A DNA stretch of 64,000 nucleotides from Hormiphora californensis (Eukaryota > Ctenophora > Tentaculata > Cydippida > Pleurobrachiidae): the NCBI GenBank assembly GCA_020137815.1, contig CM035352.1, positions 7,230,628-7,294,627 on the forward strand, read 5' to 3'. Made by a program: the position numbers and the translations under genes. Shown here in pieces: positions 31,505 through 43,617 of this stretch (positions are counted from its first letter, which is position 1; each line of letters starts with the position of its first letter). The notes under the pieces are model-generated. The model searched no databases, was not told the DNA's origin, and was given only the letters and a program-made list of their open reading frames with translations.

Positions 31505-31568
31505 TTATTGCTAATTTGCTAATTGTTGAAAACTATATATATTATAGTTTTCAACAATTAGCAAATTA
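31505..31568. repeat. Perfect short hairpin
   Basis: Two ~27-bp arms (TTTGCTAATTGTTGAAAACT and its complement) flank an AT-only loop. No terminator function can be assigned in a eukaryotic context. Confidence 0.7.
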
Positions 31569-31959
31569 CATGACGATTGCTAATTGATTGCATGAAACTT
31601 AAGTAGTAACAAAACCTGTGTTTGTTGTTCTTCAAGTTTGCTAGCTCCTACGAAAGTGATCGAGCAGTTTTCTAGGTTACCGGCTTGCAAAACCGGATAA
31701 TTACTATTTATATTACTCCTCCTTACACCATGTCACGTTTCAGATGTGCGGAAAGAACACAGAGAGCCACATGCCAGCCACATGCGGCAACGCAGAGGAG
31801 GCGGCGAGGGGGGCAGGATGGGGGATGGCAGACTTTGGGTCGTGCCCCTGTGAGCATCCAGTGCAGCTCCACCTGACATTTGTCACATGTGGACATGTTG
31901 TCAAGGCCTGGAGTTGCACTGGATGCTCACCAATAAAAGGCACAATGTGTCAAGTGGAC

Positions 31960-31987
31960 AGTGAGAGTGAGAGGGAGAGTGAGAGTA

Positions 31988-32054
<67 letters not shown>

Positions 32055-32055
32055 A
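31960..32055. repeat. (GAGAGT)n hexanucleotide tract
   Basis: About 15 hexamer units. In the plus frame of the 31744 exon they encode a Ser-Glu dipeptide repeat. Hexamer steps keep the frame, so length changes would be tolerated if the tract is coding. Confidence 0.85.
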
Positions 32056-32649
32056 GAGGTGAAGCTCGGGTTCGATGTGTGGGTGAAGGCGAACCCGATA
32101 CTATTTGGTGTTACTTGTGTGATTATGTCTTAGTTTTTGTGATCCTCCCGGTAGTATGGAAGTGGGTTTCATTTGAGCCTCCAGCTGCAGCTGTGTGCAG
32201 AAACAATGTAGCCGTGTGTCACATTGGTGCTCCAGTGATTGGATGTAGAGGAGTTCTTTTAAACTTTTTATATTTGTTAATTCATTTTTTAGAAACAGTT
32301 ATACAACGTTTATTCCCTTCATAGCTATTAGTTCATGTATGTTGCAGTAACCAGCTGGCCTAGATGATCGACTGATGGACTGATGGAGGGTGCTAGTATT
32401 GCAAGATCGTGTGGAGACTGCTAGGCGAGGATTTTCATTTAGGTACATTAATTAACTTACATGATTCTGTATTCTCTGAAGTATGGATATTGTCTAATGC
32501 TATTATACTAGTATAATATCAAGTTCTAACAAGATCCACCCTACCCAGGCGGAGAGGCAAGGAAGATACTCCGTGTCACGGTACCAAGAAGTTGTGACTT
32601 GTGCTTCTTCAGAATAAAATCACACACCATCAGCCATCTCATGTTTGAG

Positions 32650-33640
32650 GTAAATAATCAGTGATCTCTGTGATTTGGGTTGTAACTCTGATCTTTTGTG
32701 ACAGACAGTGTGCCATCTGACTGAACCAAAGTTATTTTAACACATGAATGTAGCGCGCGAGGTCTCACCAGAGGGTAAAGAGTAGTATTTTTGCGCGGCG
32801 CGTTCAAAATTTGTCCCCCACGTTCTGTTTTGGAACATTGCTCGTTCCAAGCATGCCGATTCTTCCGCCAGCCGGGGCCCGGGCTTGAACGCAAGAGGAA
32901 GGGGTTTAGACCGCAACATTGCATGCTGTTATTATCACTACCTCATCATTCTCCCTTTTCAGTCGATATAACAGCTGTGGGTGACGGGGGAGTGTAACAG
33001 AAACGACTGAGAGCCCTTACTAAACAGGAGCCAGCTAAGTGATATTACCCTTTCAAATTAATTACTATCAATATTAACAAATTTAAGTAATATGAGATAG
33101 GAGAGGGAGAGAGCTTTTAACGCTCACTTCCATTTCCCAACTCCTCGCGTTAAAGTTATTCATGTCCAATGGTAGCGTTCTGCCATATGTAGGTCATTGT
33201 TGGCCTTTAATATGTTTTACTTTGATCAGCTCCAATTCCAATTTGAGGTTTTTATCCCGTTTGGGATGAAAATGTGCAGTGTGGGCAACAAAAAACCTCC
33301 GCCGTTTATTTGTTTACTGTTCCCCAATTTAGTTACTGTAATTGTAATAAATGTAACTGATGTAATATGAGATTTCAAACTATTTAGATCGTACTAGATA
33401 AGGGCTAGAATTTAGCTCGATATCCGGTGATTGTGTTTGTCCGCCGTGGATCGTGAAATGCCTTCCTCCTTAGCCACTACTATAGACTCCTATACTATGA
33501 GGGACGAGAGTAGATGCCTTTCAGATGCCTTTCAGATGCCTTTCAGATGCCTTCAGATGCCTTTGTCTTGTACTTGTTTCAAACTTTCATCAACTACAAC
33601 GTAAAACTATTTATTGAGACGGCACCCCCCCCCCCCCCTC
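32650..33640. other. No gene seen
   Basis: About 1 kb, mostly AT-rich. It holds a short tandem TTTCAGATGCC repeat (about 33517-33562) and a poly-C run near 33625. A CG-rich block at 32750-32900 has no convincing coding signal. Confidence 0.5.
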
Positions 33641-34889
33641 ATCTCATTGCATCTCATTTCTCATATAATTATTTTCATCGGATATAGCTGCTGTTCTAAT
33701 GGGTCCTGTTTATCATTTACCAGTAAACTGCTCGGTAGCTCATTCGATAGGTGTGTAGGCCCGGGGGGGGGGGGGGGGGGGGGTATTCTCAAATCTTCAT
33801 CCATTCTTTGAAGTCCCAGGCCAGTCCCAGTCCCAGCTGCCCCAGAGCCACCAGTCATCCATTGTTGGTAAAGGTAGGTGGAGAACAAATGGTGGTAAGA
33901 CGGTGCCACCTTCTGAAACACAATGAAGGACCGTGTATAAATCATAGTATGTTTCTAACGGTGATTTTCTAATTTATAATTTTATGTTCGGCACTAGTCT
34001 GTCTAGTTACTTCATCATCGAACCCTGCCTCAGGATTTGTCCTCCGGCATTAGCCACGGATATATGTTAATGGTTTGACTATGGGTCATTATAGACTGGG
34101 TCAGCGATCGATGTGTGGTGGAGTTCATTCAGCTTCCTTTTCTTGTTGAAATGGTTTACGATTCTATTCTTCCTTTCCTCATCAATCGTTGGTTTAGGCT
34201 TCAATCTTATTTTGTTTATCGTCCTTTACTACATCTACTATGCTGGGCCAGCATTTAAATACATATAAACAGATCAATTTGAGCTTTAAAAACATATTAT
34301 ATGCTGTGGAAGTTTTCCACGTCAATTGATGAGAATTCCCTCAGTGCAATTTCCTTCCCGGACATCCCGTAGCAGTGGAGATCTATATTGGTCTAAGCTG
34401 TGTGTATTTATTATCATTAATTATTTTAATTTAATATCAACCGACCATGACAACCATTAGTTATGATAATTTTTTATTATTTACCCCGTCTTTCCATCAA
34501 TGTCCATTCTGAATTCTGGCTGGAAATCTGCTACCATCCCGTCATCTGGACCGGCCTAGTTTGAGGTCGGATCTACTAGCATCTACTGGTTAGATCTGTA
34601 CTAATATATCGAATCTACCCCTCTCTTAACTCACCTGTCTCAACATAAAACTGCTCCCAGCATGCTTTAGATATCGAGGACAGATTCCTTTGCTCTGTAA
34701 ATAAATTGGGTGTTTGCGGCAAACCCTGTCAAACTAGTGACGCTTTTCGCCAGTATACTTTTCGCCAGTGTACTTAACAGTGAGTTACCTGTCTAAAGGT
34801 AGTGGCATGAGTTCCAATACATGTACACTCCTTCAACTTAGGGACCCCATGCGACCTTTAATCGCTCCCATCACCGTTTGTTCGATACC
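33641..34889. other. No convincing gene; poly-G tract
   Basis: A G-run of about 20 lies at 33763-33783. A minus-strand stretch (33912 down to about 33785) follows an AG and is open, but it ends in the homopolymer. The remainder is AT-rich, with no ORF worth naming. Confidence 0.4.
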
Positions 34890-35278
34890 GAGATCAGGGG
34901 AAATCGCTCCATATTGCTACACATATTGCTACAACAAAATGAAGCCTGTCAAAACTCCAATCACAATTACTTTCAGAGCAAGGGTATTGCTTCTGCTTCC
35001 GACCAGGTGGCTTGGTCCCATGCGTGAGTTTAATATGACGGTCCAAAGTGTCTCTCCGGGTTGTGGTGTAACAACGATTGGGAGTGAGGACTGAGGACAC
35101 ATTACGTGTTTACAAGGGTCTTTATCAGCCAATCAATAATCTGCCCCTTCGACCATCCTTCCTCTTTCCGTGATCCTCGGGGGTAGAATTGCTACTAGTT
35201 TTGCCTTTGTTAGGGGGGAAAGGTTTCCAATCCTTCTCCAGATTGTCTGGGTGAGTTTCTCCAGCCTCCTGAGTGCAA
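34890..35278 (-). CDS. Possible C2H2-like zinc-finger exons (fragment)
   Basis: An exon beginning at 35090 after an AG encodes the second half of one finger (RRDTLDRHIKLTHG), a basic linker (KPPGRKQKQ) and the first half of another (YPCSESNCDWSFDR). A preceding open stretch from 35278 down to about 35158 is polar and basic and could be the upstream exon, though the splice donor would be poor (GTCGAA). The downstream exon with the missing histidines is not found. Likely DNA-binding if real, possibly a gene relic. Confidence 0.35.
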
Positions 35279-35494
35279 CTAAAATACATATTATAACCTA
35301 ATTAAATCTTAGCATATATTGAGTATCCTCAACGGTGTAACTCAAAAATGAGCCTATACTCTGCAAAAAGGTTATTCCATTGATACATGATTAGCGATTA
35401 CTTTATTATTTATTGTTACTTTATATATTATTACTTTTGGTGATGACATCCCCTATTACGTAGGCTTCGTTTAGCTGCGCTGTGCGCGGCTAGT

Positions 35495-37880
35495 GTAGGG
35501 GTGGCTGCGTCACCAATTATTCCACTCAGGAGTCAGGAGAGTTGTGATCTCGTGGCAGATATCATTGCATAAAGAAGTTCAGCTAGAGAAGCTAGTTGAC
35601 TACATGACTAGTCAATAGGAGTTCCGCTATCTTCTGAACTCTGTCCTAAGCGAAATCGACTCTTCCTGACCGCCGCAGGAGGTGTTTCTAACAGTTATCT
35701 CCTTATCAGAGATATTCAGGTGGGGCCACGCACATTGCATTTTTCATCCCCCACGCTTTAGCTATCTCTTCGTTATTAACTCTATAGGCTGAAAATTGTG
35801 GATGTTGAAAAGACATGGAGAAGATTACTATGCGAAATCTTCATCAGCTTCTCTTTATCATCTTCACATGTGTGTTGAGGCCCTTGTCTTTGTATCCACT
35901 TTTGCCTTTCTCTCATGTAGCCCGTCATTGTAAGATCTTCGTTGGAAGCCGCACTTTCCCCGTCGCAACCAGTTTTGCATGAACATGTTACCCATTTTCT
36001 TATCACAGTGTCGGGCAAACTTCTTCAACTCTTTTACAGGGGTTTAAGGGTACACCTCGGCAAAATTTTTGTCGAGTGCCCGCTTAGCTCTCCATATGGG
36101 GTTGTAGGGCATACCAAGCCGACCTCAAATATGCAATTTTAGCCCTTAACTCGAATTCATATTTTTGCTACAGCCCCTCAAAGTTTGACCCTAAAAACCG
36201 GTTTTTAAGGTCCCTAAATTTTATTTTTAGGGCTAGAAAGCTGAAAATTTAGGGATTCATAGAGAATACCAAGGTGTATAGCTCAAACAGAAATTTTTTT
36301 GAAATGGAGCTCAATTTTTTGTCTGAGACTATTTTACTTTTTTTGACTTTGAGGCCATATTTGAACATGTTCCTATGGACCGTTAAGGCTAAAAATTGGA
36401 TATTTGGTGCTCCTCACAATTGTCAAAGTAGCCACAAATTTTCAGGAGGTCCGAATTTGAAATGTGGCCTACAGGTTTCTTTTTGTAAAGCACATATTTT
36501 AGGAAAACTTAAAATGGCTATATCTCAAAAACGGTAGGTCCTAGCGATCTAATTTTGTGATAAATCGATTCAGCGGGTCCGATTTTGGGGGGGTCGTCTC
36601 TTAGACATTTTGCTCTAAGTCTAACCGTTTTTTCAGAAATCGTATTTTAAGGTTTGTACATGTTTAGCAGAAATGCTTCTTAGCTAGAGCTAATCTTACC
36701 TATTTCTGCTAAACATGTTCAAATCTTAAAATACGATTTCTGAAAAAACGGTTAGACTTAGAGCAAAATGTCTAAGAGACGACCCCCCCAAAATCGGACC
36801 CGCTGAATCGATTTATCACAAAATTAGATCGCTAGGACCTACCGTTTTTGAGATATAGCCATTTTAAGTTTTCCTAAAATATGTGCTTTACAAAAAGAAA
36901 CCTGTAGGCCACATTTCAAATTCGGACCTCCTGAAAATTTGTGGCTACTTTGACAATTGTGAGGAGCACCAAATATCCAATTTTTAGCCTTAACGGTCCA
37001 TAGGAACATGTTCAAATATGGCCTCAAAGTCAAAAAAAGTAAAATAGTCTCAGACAAAAAATTGAGCTCCATTTCAAAAAAATTTCTGTTTGAGCTATAC
37101 ACCTTGGTATTCTCTATGAATCCCTAAATTTTCAGCTTTCTAGCCCTAAAAATAAAATTTAGGGACCTTAAAAACCGGTTTTTAGGGTCAAACTTTGAGG
37201 GGCTGTAGCAAAAATATGAATTCGAGTTAAGGGCTAAAATTGCATATTTGAGGTCGGCTTGGTATGCCCTACAACCCCATATGGAGAGCTAAGCGGGCAC
37301 TCGACAAAAATTTTGCCGAGGTGTACCCTTAAACCCCTGTAAAAGAATTGAAGAAGTTTGCCCGACACTGTGATAAGAAAATGGGTAACATGTTCATGCA
37401 AAACTGGTTGCGACGGGGAAAGTGCGGCTTCCAACGAAGATCTTACAATGACGGGCTACATGAGAGAAAGGCAAAAGTGGATACAAAGACAAGGGCCTCA
37501 ACACACATGTGAAGATGATAAAGAGAAGCTGATGAAGATTTCGCATAGTAATCTTTTCCATGTCTTTTCAACATCCACAATTTTCAGCCTATAGAGTTAA
37601 TAACGAAGAGATAGCTAAAGCGTGGGGGATGAAAAATGCAATGTGCGTGGCCCCACCTGAATATCTCTGATAAGGAGATAACTGTTAGAAACACCTCCTG
37701 CGGCGGTCAGGAAGAGTCGATTTCGCTTAGGACAGAGTTCAGAAGATAGCGGAACTCCTATTGACTAGTCATGTAGTCAACTAGCTTCTCTAGCTGAACT
37801 TCTTTATGCAATGATATCTGCCACGGGATCACAACTCTCCTGACTCCTGAGTGGAATAATTGGTGACGCAGCCACCCCTA
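35495..37880. repeat. 2.4-kb palindrome (arms of ~1.18 kb)
   Basis: 35495-36674 and 36702-37880 are reverse complements with only scattered differences. The loop is 27 bp (36675-36701), itself flanked by GTTTAGCAGAAAT and its complement. The arms carry small ORFs that recur in every copy (a 78-codon one with CSCKTGC, and an 87-codon one), but nothing shows that they are expressed. Confidence 0.85.
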
Positions 37881-40284
37881 TAGTAGAGGCAATAATTACA
37901 CTCACCTCCTCTGATTTCTATGAAACTTCTCCCATGCTAAGAGGTGGCAATAGAGGTTCAAATACCGCAGAGTTTAAGTCTGAACAAGGTTCGGTTCGTT
38001 AATTATCGCTAATTGAAAAACGCCAAAATGGCCTAAAATCGCCCTAAGTTCCAAATTGAAATTTTGGAGTTGAGACTCCAGACTTCGTGGAGATGTCCGC
38101 TAGGATGACAATGTGCACCAAAATCGGACGGAAGCCTAAATTCGTCCGAATTCGGTACGAAAAGCCGGGTAGACTGAATTTTGGTCACGTGACATGGGTC
38201 CAAAATCAGTTTTTTGCCATTTACGCCTTTCCTGTACGTCGGAGACAAAAAATATGGCCAATACTTGTCATTTCCATCGCTTTCTGCATCTTTTAAGCCC
38301 TCTATAAATATCCCTTACTTCAACGGTTCAGTAGTTAGAGTTTTTCAGGAGACTAAAAGACGTCACTTCTGAACCGTTGAAGTAAGGGATATATATAGGG
38401 GGCTTAAAAGATGCAGAAAGCGATGGAAATGACAAGTATTGGCCATATTTTTTGCCTCCGACGTACAGGAAAGGCGTAAATGACAAAAAACTGATTTTGG
38501 ACCCATGTCACGTGACCAAAATTCAGTCTACCCGGCTTTTCGTACCGAATTCGGACGAATTTAGGCTTCCGTCCGATTTTGGTGCACATTGTCATCCTAG
38601 CGGACATCTCCACGAAGTCTGGAGTCTCAACTCCAAAATTTCAATTTGGAACTTAGGGCGATTTTAGGCCATTTTGGCGTTTTTCAATTAGCGATAATTA
38701 ACGAACCGAACCTTGTTCAGACTTAAACTCTGCGGTATTTGAACCTCTATTGCCACCTCTTAGCATGGGAGAAGTTTCATAGAAATCAGAGGAGGTGAGT
38801 GTAATTATTGCCTCTACTATAGGGGTGGCTGCGTCACCAATTATTCCACTCAGGAGTCAGGAGAGTTGTGATCCCGTGGCAGATATCATTGCATAAAGAA
38901 GTTCAGCTAGAGAAGCTAGTTGACTACATGACTAGTCAATAGGAGTTCCGCTATCTTCTGAACTCTGTCCTAAGCGAAATCGACTCTTCCTGACCGCCGC
39001 AGGAGGTGTTTCTAACAGTTATCTCCTTATCAGAGATATTCAGGTGGGGCCACGCACATTGCATTTTTCATCCCCCACGCTTTAGCTATCTCTTCGTTAT
39101 TAACTCTATAGGCTGAAAATTGTGGATGTTGAAAAGACATGGAAAAGATTACTATGCGAAATCTTCATCAGCTTCTCTTTATCATCTTCACATGTGTGTT
39201 GAGGCCCTTGTCTTTGTATCCACTTTTGCCTTTCTCTCATGTAGCCCGTCATTGTAAGATCTTCGTTGGAAGCCGCACTTTCCCCGTCGCAACCAGTTTT
39301 GCATGAACATGTTACCCATTTTCTTATCACAGTGTCGGGCAAACTTCTTCAATTCTTTTACAGGGGTTTAAGGGTACACCTCGGCAAAATTTTTGTCGAG
39401 TGCCCGCTTAGCTCTCCATATGGGGTTGTAGGGCATACCAAGCCGACCTCAAATATGCAATTTTAGCCCTTAACTCGAATTCATATTTTTGCTACAGCCC
39501 CTCAAAGTTTGACCCTAAAAACCGGTTTTTAAGGTCCCTAAATTTTATTTTTAGGGCTAGAAAGCTGAAAATTTAGGGATTCATAGAGAATACCAAGGTG
39601 TATAGCTCAAACAGAAATTTTTTTGAAATGGAGCTCAATTTTTTGTCTGAGACTATTTTACTTTTTTTGACTTTGAGGCCATATTTGAACATGTTCCTAT
39701 GGACCGTTAAGGCTAAAAATTGGATATTTGGTGCTCCTCACAATTGTCAAAGTAGCCACAAATTTTCAGGAGGTCCGAATTTGAAATGTGGCCTACAGGT
39801 TTCTTTTTGTAAAGCACATATTTTAGGAAAACTTAAAATGGCTATATCTCAAAAACGGTAGGTCCTAGCGATCTAATTTTGTGATAAATCGATTCAGCGG
39901 GTCCGATTTTGGGGGGGTCGTCTCTTAGACATTTTGCTCTAAGTCTAACCGTTTTTTCAGAAATCGTATTTTAAGATTTGAACATGTTTAGCAGAAATAG
40001 GTAAGATTAGCTCTAGCTAAGAAGCATTTCTGCTAAACATGTACAAACCTTAAAATACGATTTCTGAAAAAACGGTTAGACTTAGAGCAAAATGTCTAAG
40101 AGACGACCCCCCCCCCCCCAAAATCGGACCCGCTGAATCGATTTAGCACGAAATTAGATCGCTAGGACCTACCGTTTTTGAGATATAGCCATTTTAAGTT
40201 TTCCTAAAATATGTGCTTTACAAAAAGAAACCTGTAGGCCACATTTCAAATTCGGACCTCCTGAAAATTTGTGGCTACTTTGAG
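36416..40284. repeat. 3.9-kb super-palindrome centred near 38350
   Basis: The right arm of the preceding palindrome, a unique ~0.47-kb block (37881-38331) and its mirror (38369-38819) are followed by a third copy of the arm (38820-39998) and then part of a fourth (40026-40284). Every position pairs with 76700 minus that position, apart from a C-run length difference. Arms are therefore about 1.9 kb. The central block contains CAACGGTTCAG and its mirror around a ~37-bp loop. Confidence 0.85.
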
Positions 40285-40337
40285 TATATTAACACCAGTA
40301 TGATCTCCAAGTTCAATTTGTTGCGTAGGACGTGCTG

Positions 40338-40927
40338 CTGAAAAAACGGTTAGACTTAGAGCAAAATGTCTAAGAGACGACCCCCCCAAAATCGGACCCG
40401 CTGAATCGATTTAGCACGAAATTAGATCGCTAGGACCTACCGTTTTTGAGATATAGCCATTTTAAGTTTTCCTAAAATATGTGCTTTACAAAAAGAAACC
40501 TGTAGGCCACATTTCAAATTCGGACCTCCTGAAAATTTGTGGCTACTTTGACAATTGTTAGGAGCACCAAATATCCAATTTTTAGCCTTAACGGTCCATA
40601 GGAACATGTTCAAATATGGCCTCAAATTCAAAAAAAGTAAAATAGTCTCAGACAAAAAATTGAGCTCCATTTTAAAAAATTTCTGTTTGAGCTATACACC
40701 TTGGTATTCTCTATGAATCCCTAAATTTTCAGCTTTCTAGCCCTAAAAATAAAATTTAGGGACCTTAAAAACCGGTTTTTAGGGTCAAACTTTGAGGGGC
40801 TGTAGCAAAAATATGAATTCGAGTTAAGGGCTAAAATTGCATATTTAAGGTCGGCTTGGTATGCCCTACAACCCCATATGGAGAGCTAAGCGGGCACTCG
40901 ACAAAAATTTTGCCGAGGTGTACCCTT
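40338..40927. repeat. Fifth, truncated copy of the palindrome arm
   Basis: It resumes the same arm sequence in the orientation of 36702-37880, after about 53 bp of unique sequence (40285-40337), and ends abruptly at GTGTACCCTTAA. It has more substitutions than the other copies, so it is older or was not homogenised. Confidence 0.75.
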
Positions 40928-40931
40928 AACA

Positions 40932-41040
40932 ATGCCCTAGTCGCGTCGGTAAGTTGCATTTACCGCTCGGTAAGTGTCGGTATACCGAAGCTTACCGAGC
41001 GGTAAATGCAACTTACCGACGCGACGTGTTTACTAGGGTG
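40932..41040. repeat. Short CG-rich inverted repeat
   Basis: GTCGCGTCGGTAAGTTGCAT... (about 40940-40973) is mirrored at about 40991-41024, with outer CCCTAGT/ACTAGGG. It caps the truncated arm copy. Confidence 0.7.
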
Positions 41041-41144
41041 CCTTCCTCAGAACTACTAAGTGGACAGTTTATAAATACAGTTATCAAATAAATATTAATC
41101 GTTCTCGTCGGCGGTCGAGGTCCCACAAGAAGGAATTCGAATCT

Positions 41145-41544
41145 GTCCCAACTGATCTCCCTGCTGCCTGGTAGGAGTGCACGCTGGTGAATCTGGCATC
41201 CTCAACTGATCACCCTGCAGCAGGTCCTGGTAGGAGTGCACGCTGGTGAATCTGGCATCCTCAACTGATCACCCTGCAGCAGGTCCTGGTAGGAGTGCAC
41301 GCTGGTGAATCTGGCATCCTCAACTGATCACCCTGCAGCAGGTCCTGGTAGGAGTGCACGCTGGTGAATCTGGCATCCTCAACTGATCACCCTGCAGCAG
41401 GTCCTGGTAGGAGTGCACGCTGGTGAATCTGGCATCCTCAACTGATCACCCTGCAGCAGGTCCTGGTAGGAGTGCACGCTGGTGAATCTGGCATCCTCAA
41501 CTGATCACCCTGCAGCAGGTCCTGGTAGGAGTGCACGCTGGTCC
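41145..41544. repeat. 59-bp minisatellite, about six to seven units
   Basis: Units run from TCCTGGTAGGAGTGCACGC to CACCCTGCAGCAGG and are nearly identical, with the first unit diverged. 59 is not divisible by 3, so the array is not a coding repeat. Confidence 0.9.
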
Positions 41545-41808
41545 CACAAGACCTCTCCTTCAAAGGATCTGTCAAAGGTTTTCTCGACTGTTTCCCTCCG
41601 CTCGTCCTCCCGCCAATTCTTCTCCACTGGAGAGATATATACAACATAATATATAGCGGTGGGTGCTACTGGAGTTCCTGAAGCTGACGCTAAGTACCTT
41701 TCATTGTTACAGGTAACACCTCATAACATTTTACCTGCCATTATATGTGACTAGTAGTCATGCATATTGTAGTCACTGACTACAATATGCATGTCAACTT
41801 CTTTTCAA
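41545..41808. other. Spacer with a 37-bp hairpin
   Basis: CATGCATATTGTAGTCA and its complement lie at about 41759-41795. Otherwise the sequence is AT-rich. Confidence 0.5.
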
Positions 41809-42462
41809 TCATACTATTATTAAAGCAAATAGGGAAATCCAGTGTAACGTTTTTTACCTTATATGGCATTTAGCACGTGCAGGTTTAGAGCCTAGAGGTG
41901 AACTGTGGAGTACTATTGGAGTGGGGCCAGGAGTCGGAGCCGTTGCCAATGGCATGGTTGCTACTGTTATACTGCACGTGCACGTGCATTTGATCTTGCT
42001 TTAGTCTGTTTCACTGTTCCAGCTAATTATATGCTCTCTTCAACAACTCTTGATATACGACAGCGACAATTGGAGTTATTCACGCAAGATCTCACCGCTA
42101 TTCTCTACTTTTCCATACACTGAGGGGTTCAAATGCAGCATCACCAAAAGAAGTGCAGAGAGAACGAACAAGACGTTAGAGGTTAAACAGAACCGATGAT
42201 CAATCTCAGAGATTAAGGCAGATGAATACTGCAAGCAGACGAAATAGTAAGTTCTTTTATAACTTTGATCGCCGGATCATCATTTGACGTTCTGAAACCA
42301 GAAACTCGCAGCGATCCCGCCTGAGCTCCTTCTAAGGTACCGTTACTTAAGATGGGATTGTGCATGTCATTAGTTAGACTGATGATGTCAGTGTTCCCTA
42401 TTCCAGCTACCAATACCATTTCCCCGAAATTCGCCCGTAGGGCGAACGGGTTTACTAGTAGG
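41809..42462. repeat. 0.6-kb duplicated block, copy 1
   Basis: Matches 43001-43617 along its length, with indels. Both start ATACTATTATTAAAGCAAATAGGG and end with a TTCGCCCGTAGGGCGAA hairpin plus CGGGTTTACTAGT. On the minus strand, both keep partly similar peptide (DMHNPILS/DMHHPILS, GAQAGSLRVS), hinting at a former minus-strand exon. Confidence 0.75.
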
Positions 42463-42534
42463 AAGAAGGAGGGATGAAGTCGAGGAGGAAATTGGATGGG
42501 AGCTTGGTCCTCTCGTCGAACTTTTCTCCTTACC

Positions 42535-42600
42535 AGAGCCTCTATCTGATCTGGAGAGCCTCTATCTGCTCTGGAGAGCCTCTATCTGCTCTGGAGAGAG
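42535..42600. repeat. 20-bp tandem repeat, three units
   Basis: GAGCCTCTATCTGCTCTGGA repeated head to tail. Confidence 0.85.
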
Positions 42601-43000
42601 TGGACAACTTCACAATTTCCTGTGGAGTCAAATATGAATATGAAAACACAAATATTTTCCGCTTTGTTTTGAGTTATTGTGAGTTCACTGTCCTCCTTCT
42701 CAATTATATAATCCGGGTTTATTGATTTTGCAGCAACACTCTCGACATATCACATAAAACAGATGCTATGACAACTTGCAAGTTCAAAAGATGATTTATT
42801 TGCATAAAAAACAGGAAACGCAGTAGCAAAAGATGATAAAAGTGATAAAATTAATGGGCCCATTCTACTGAAGGGTCTCTAGTATCTATACAAAATGATC
42901 AATAACTAGTATAAACGCAGAGATGAAAAGATGAAAAAAGGTTAAAAGAAATAACAAGTTAAGTGGTAAAAATATACAACTCTGAAAAGATGATAGAACA

Positions 43001-43617
43001 TCATACTATTATTAAAGCAAATAGGGAAATGATGGGTGATGATATTTTTACCAAATATGGCATTTTGCACGTGCAGGTTTAGAGGTGGAGTACTATAGCT
43101 GGAGTGGGGCCAGGGGTGTGAGTCGTTACCAAGGATTGTTACTACGTACTGCAGCTGCACGTGCAGCTGTTCTTGCTTTGTATTGTGTCACTGTTCCAGC
43201 TATTATACTCTCTTCAACAACCGTTGATATACGAAAGCGACAATTGGAGATCTCACTACTTTTCTCTACTTTTCCATACACTGAGGGATTTAAATACAGC
43301 AACACCAAGAGAAGTGCAGAGACAACAAAAAAGACGTTGGAGGTTAGACAGAACCGATGATCAATCTCAGATGAATACTGCAAACAGACGAAACGCGAGG
43401 AGTCTGCAAAATAGTAAGTTCTTTTATCACTTTGATCGCCCGATCATCATCATCTGACGTTCTGAAACTCGCAGCGATCCCGCCTGAGCTCCTTTTACGG
43501 TACAGTAACTTAAGATGGGATGGTGCATGTCAACAGTTCGACTGGTGATGTCAGTGCTCCATAACCCAGCTACCATTTCCCCGAAATTCGCCCGTAGGGC
43601 GAACGGGTTTACTAGTG
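43001..43617. repeat. 0.6-kb duplicated block, copy 2
   Basis: See 41809-42462. Divergence of roughly 15-20 percent by eye makes this an older duplication than the palindromes. Confidence 0.75.

Larger units (their letters stand above)
25963..32649 (+). pseudogene. Unrecognised spliced gene with Myb/SANT-like exon, duplicated and frameshifted
   Basis: Supported exons: 25963-26075 (acidic, EHDSSDDLTEDDESF) joins 26212 onward in phase. The long open stretch 26212 to about 26900 then shifts frame and continues to about 27252. A second, more damaged copy of its C-terminal half follows (about 27255-27770). The exon ending at 27881 (KDKRIQRR) joins 30462-30624 in phase. 30876-31219 repeats the HIHSRFNN...NDDVRGQKELFIHCNLP block of 27140-27245 and ends at GTAAGT. 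31744-32133 is Cys/His-rich, then a Ser-Glu repeat. 32549-32649 has a CDLC...H...H cluster. Correct phases argue that a real gene existed. Frameshifts and internal duplication suggest it is decayed or misassembled, and it may be transposon-derived. Confidence 0.5.

Noticed and set aside
31744-32133. Secreted Ser-Glu repeat protein
   Set aside because: The Ser-Glu part is a hexanucleotide microsatellite. Kept only as a possible exon tail of the 25963-32649 gene.
33661-33945. Pro-rich minus-strand exon (IPPPPPPP)
   Set aside because: The proline run is the poly-G tract read backwards; only about 40 residues before it are ordinary sequence and no partner exon is found.
36274-40670. 87-codon frame repeated four times
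   Set aside because: Present because the palindrome arm is repeated. It starts in AT-rich DNA, has no domain and no sign of selection.
41145-41544. Coding tandem repeat
   Set aside because: Unit length of 59 bp changes frame each time and no frame stays open through the array.
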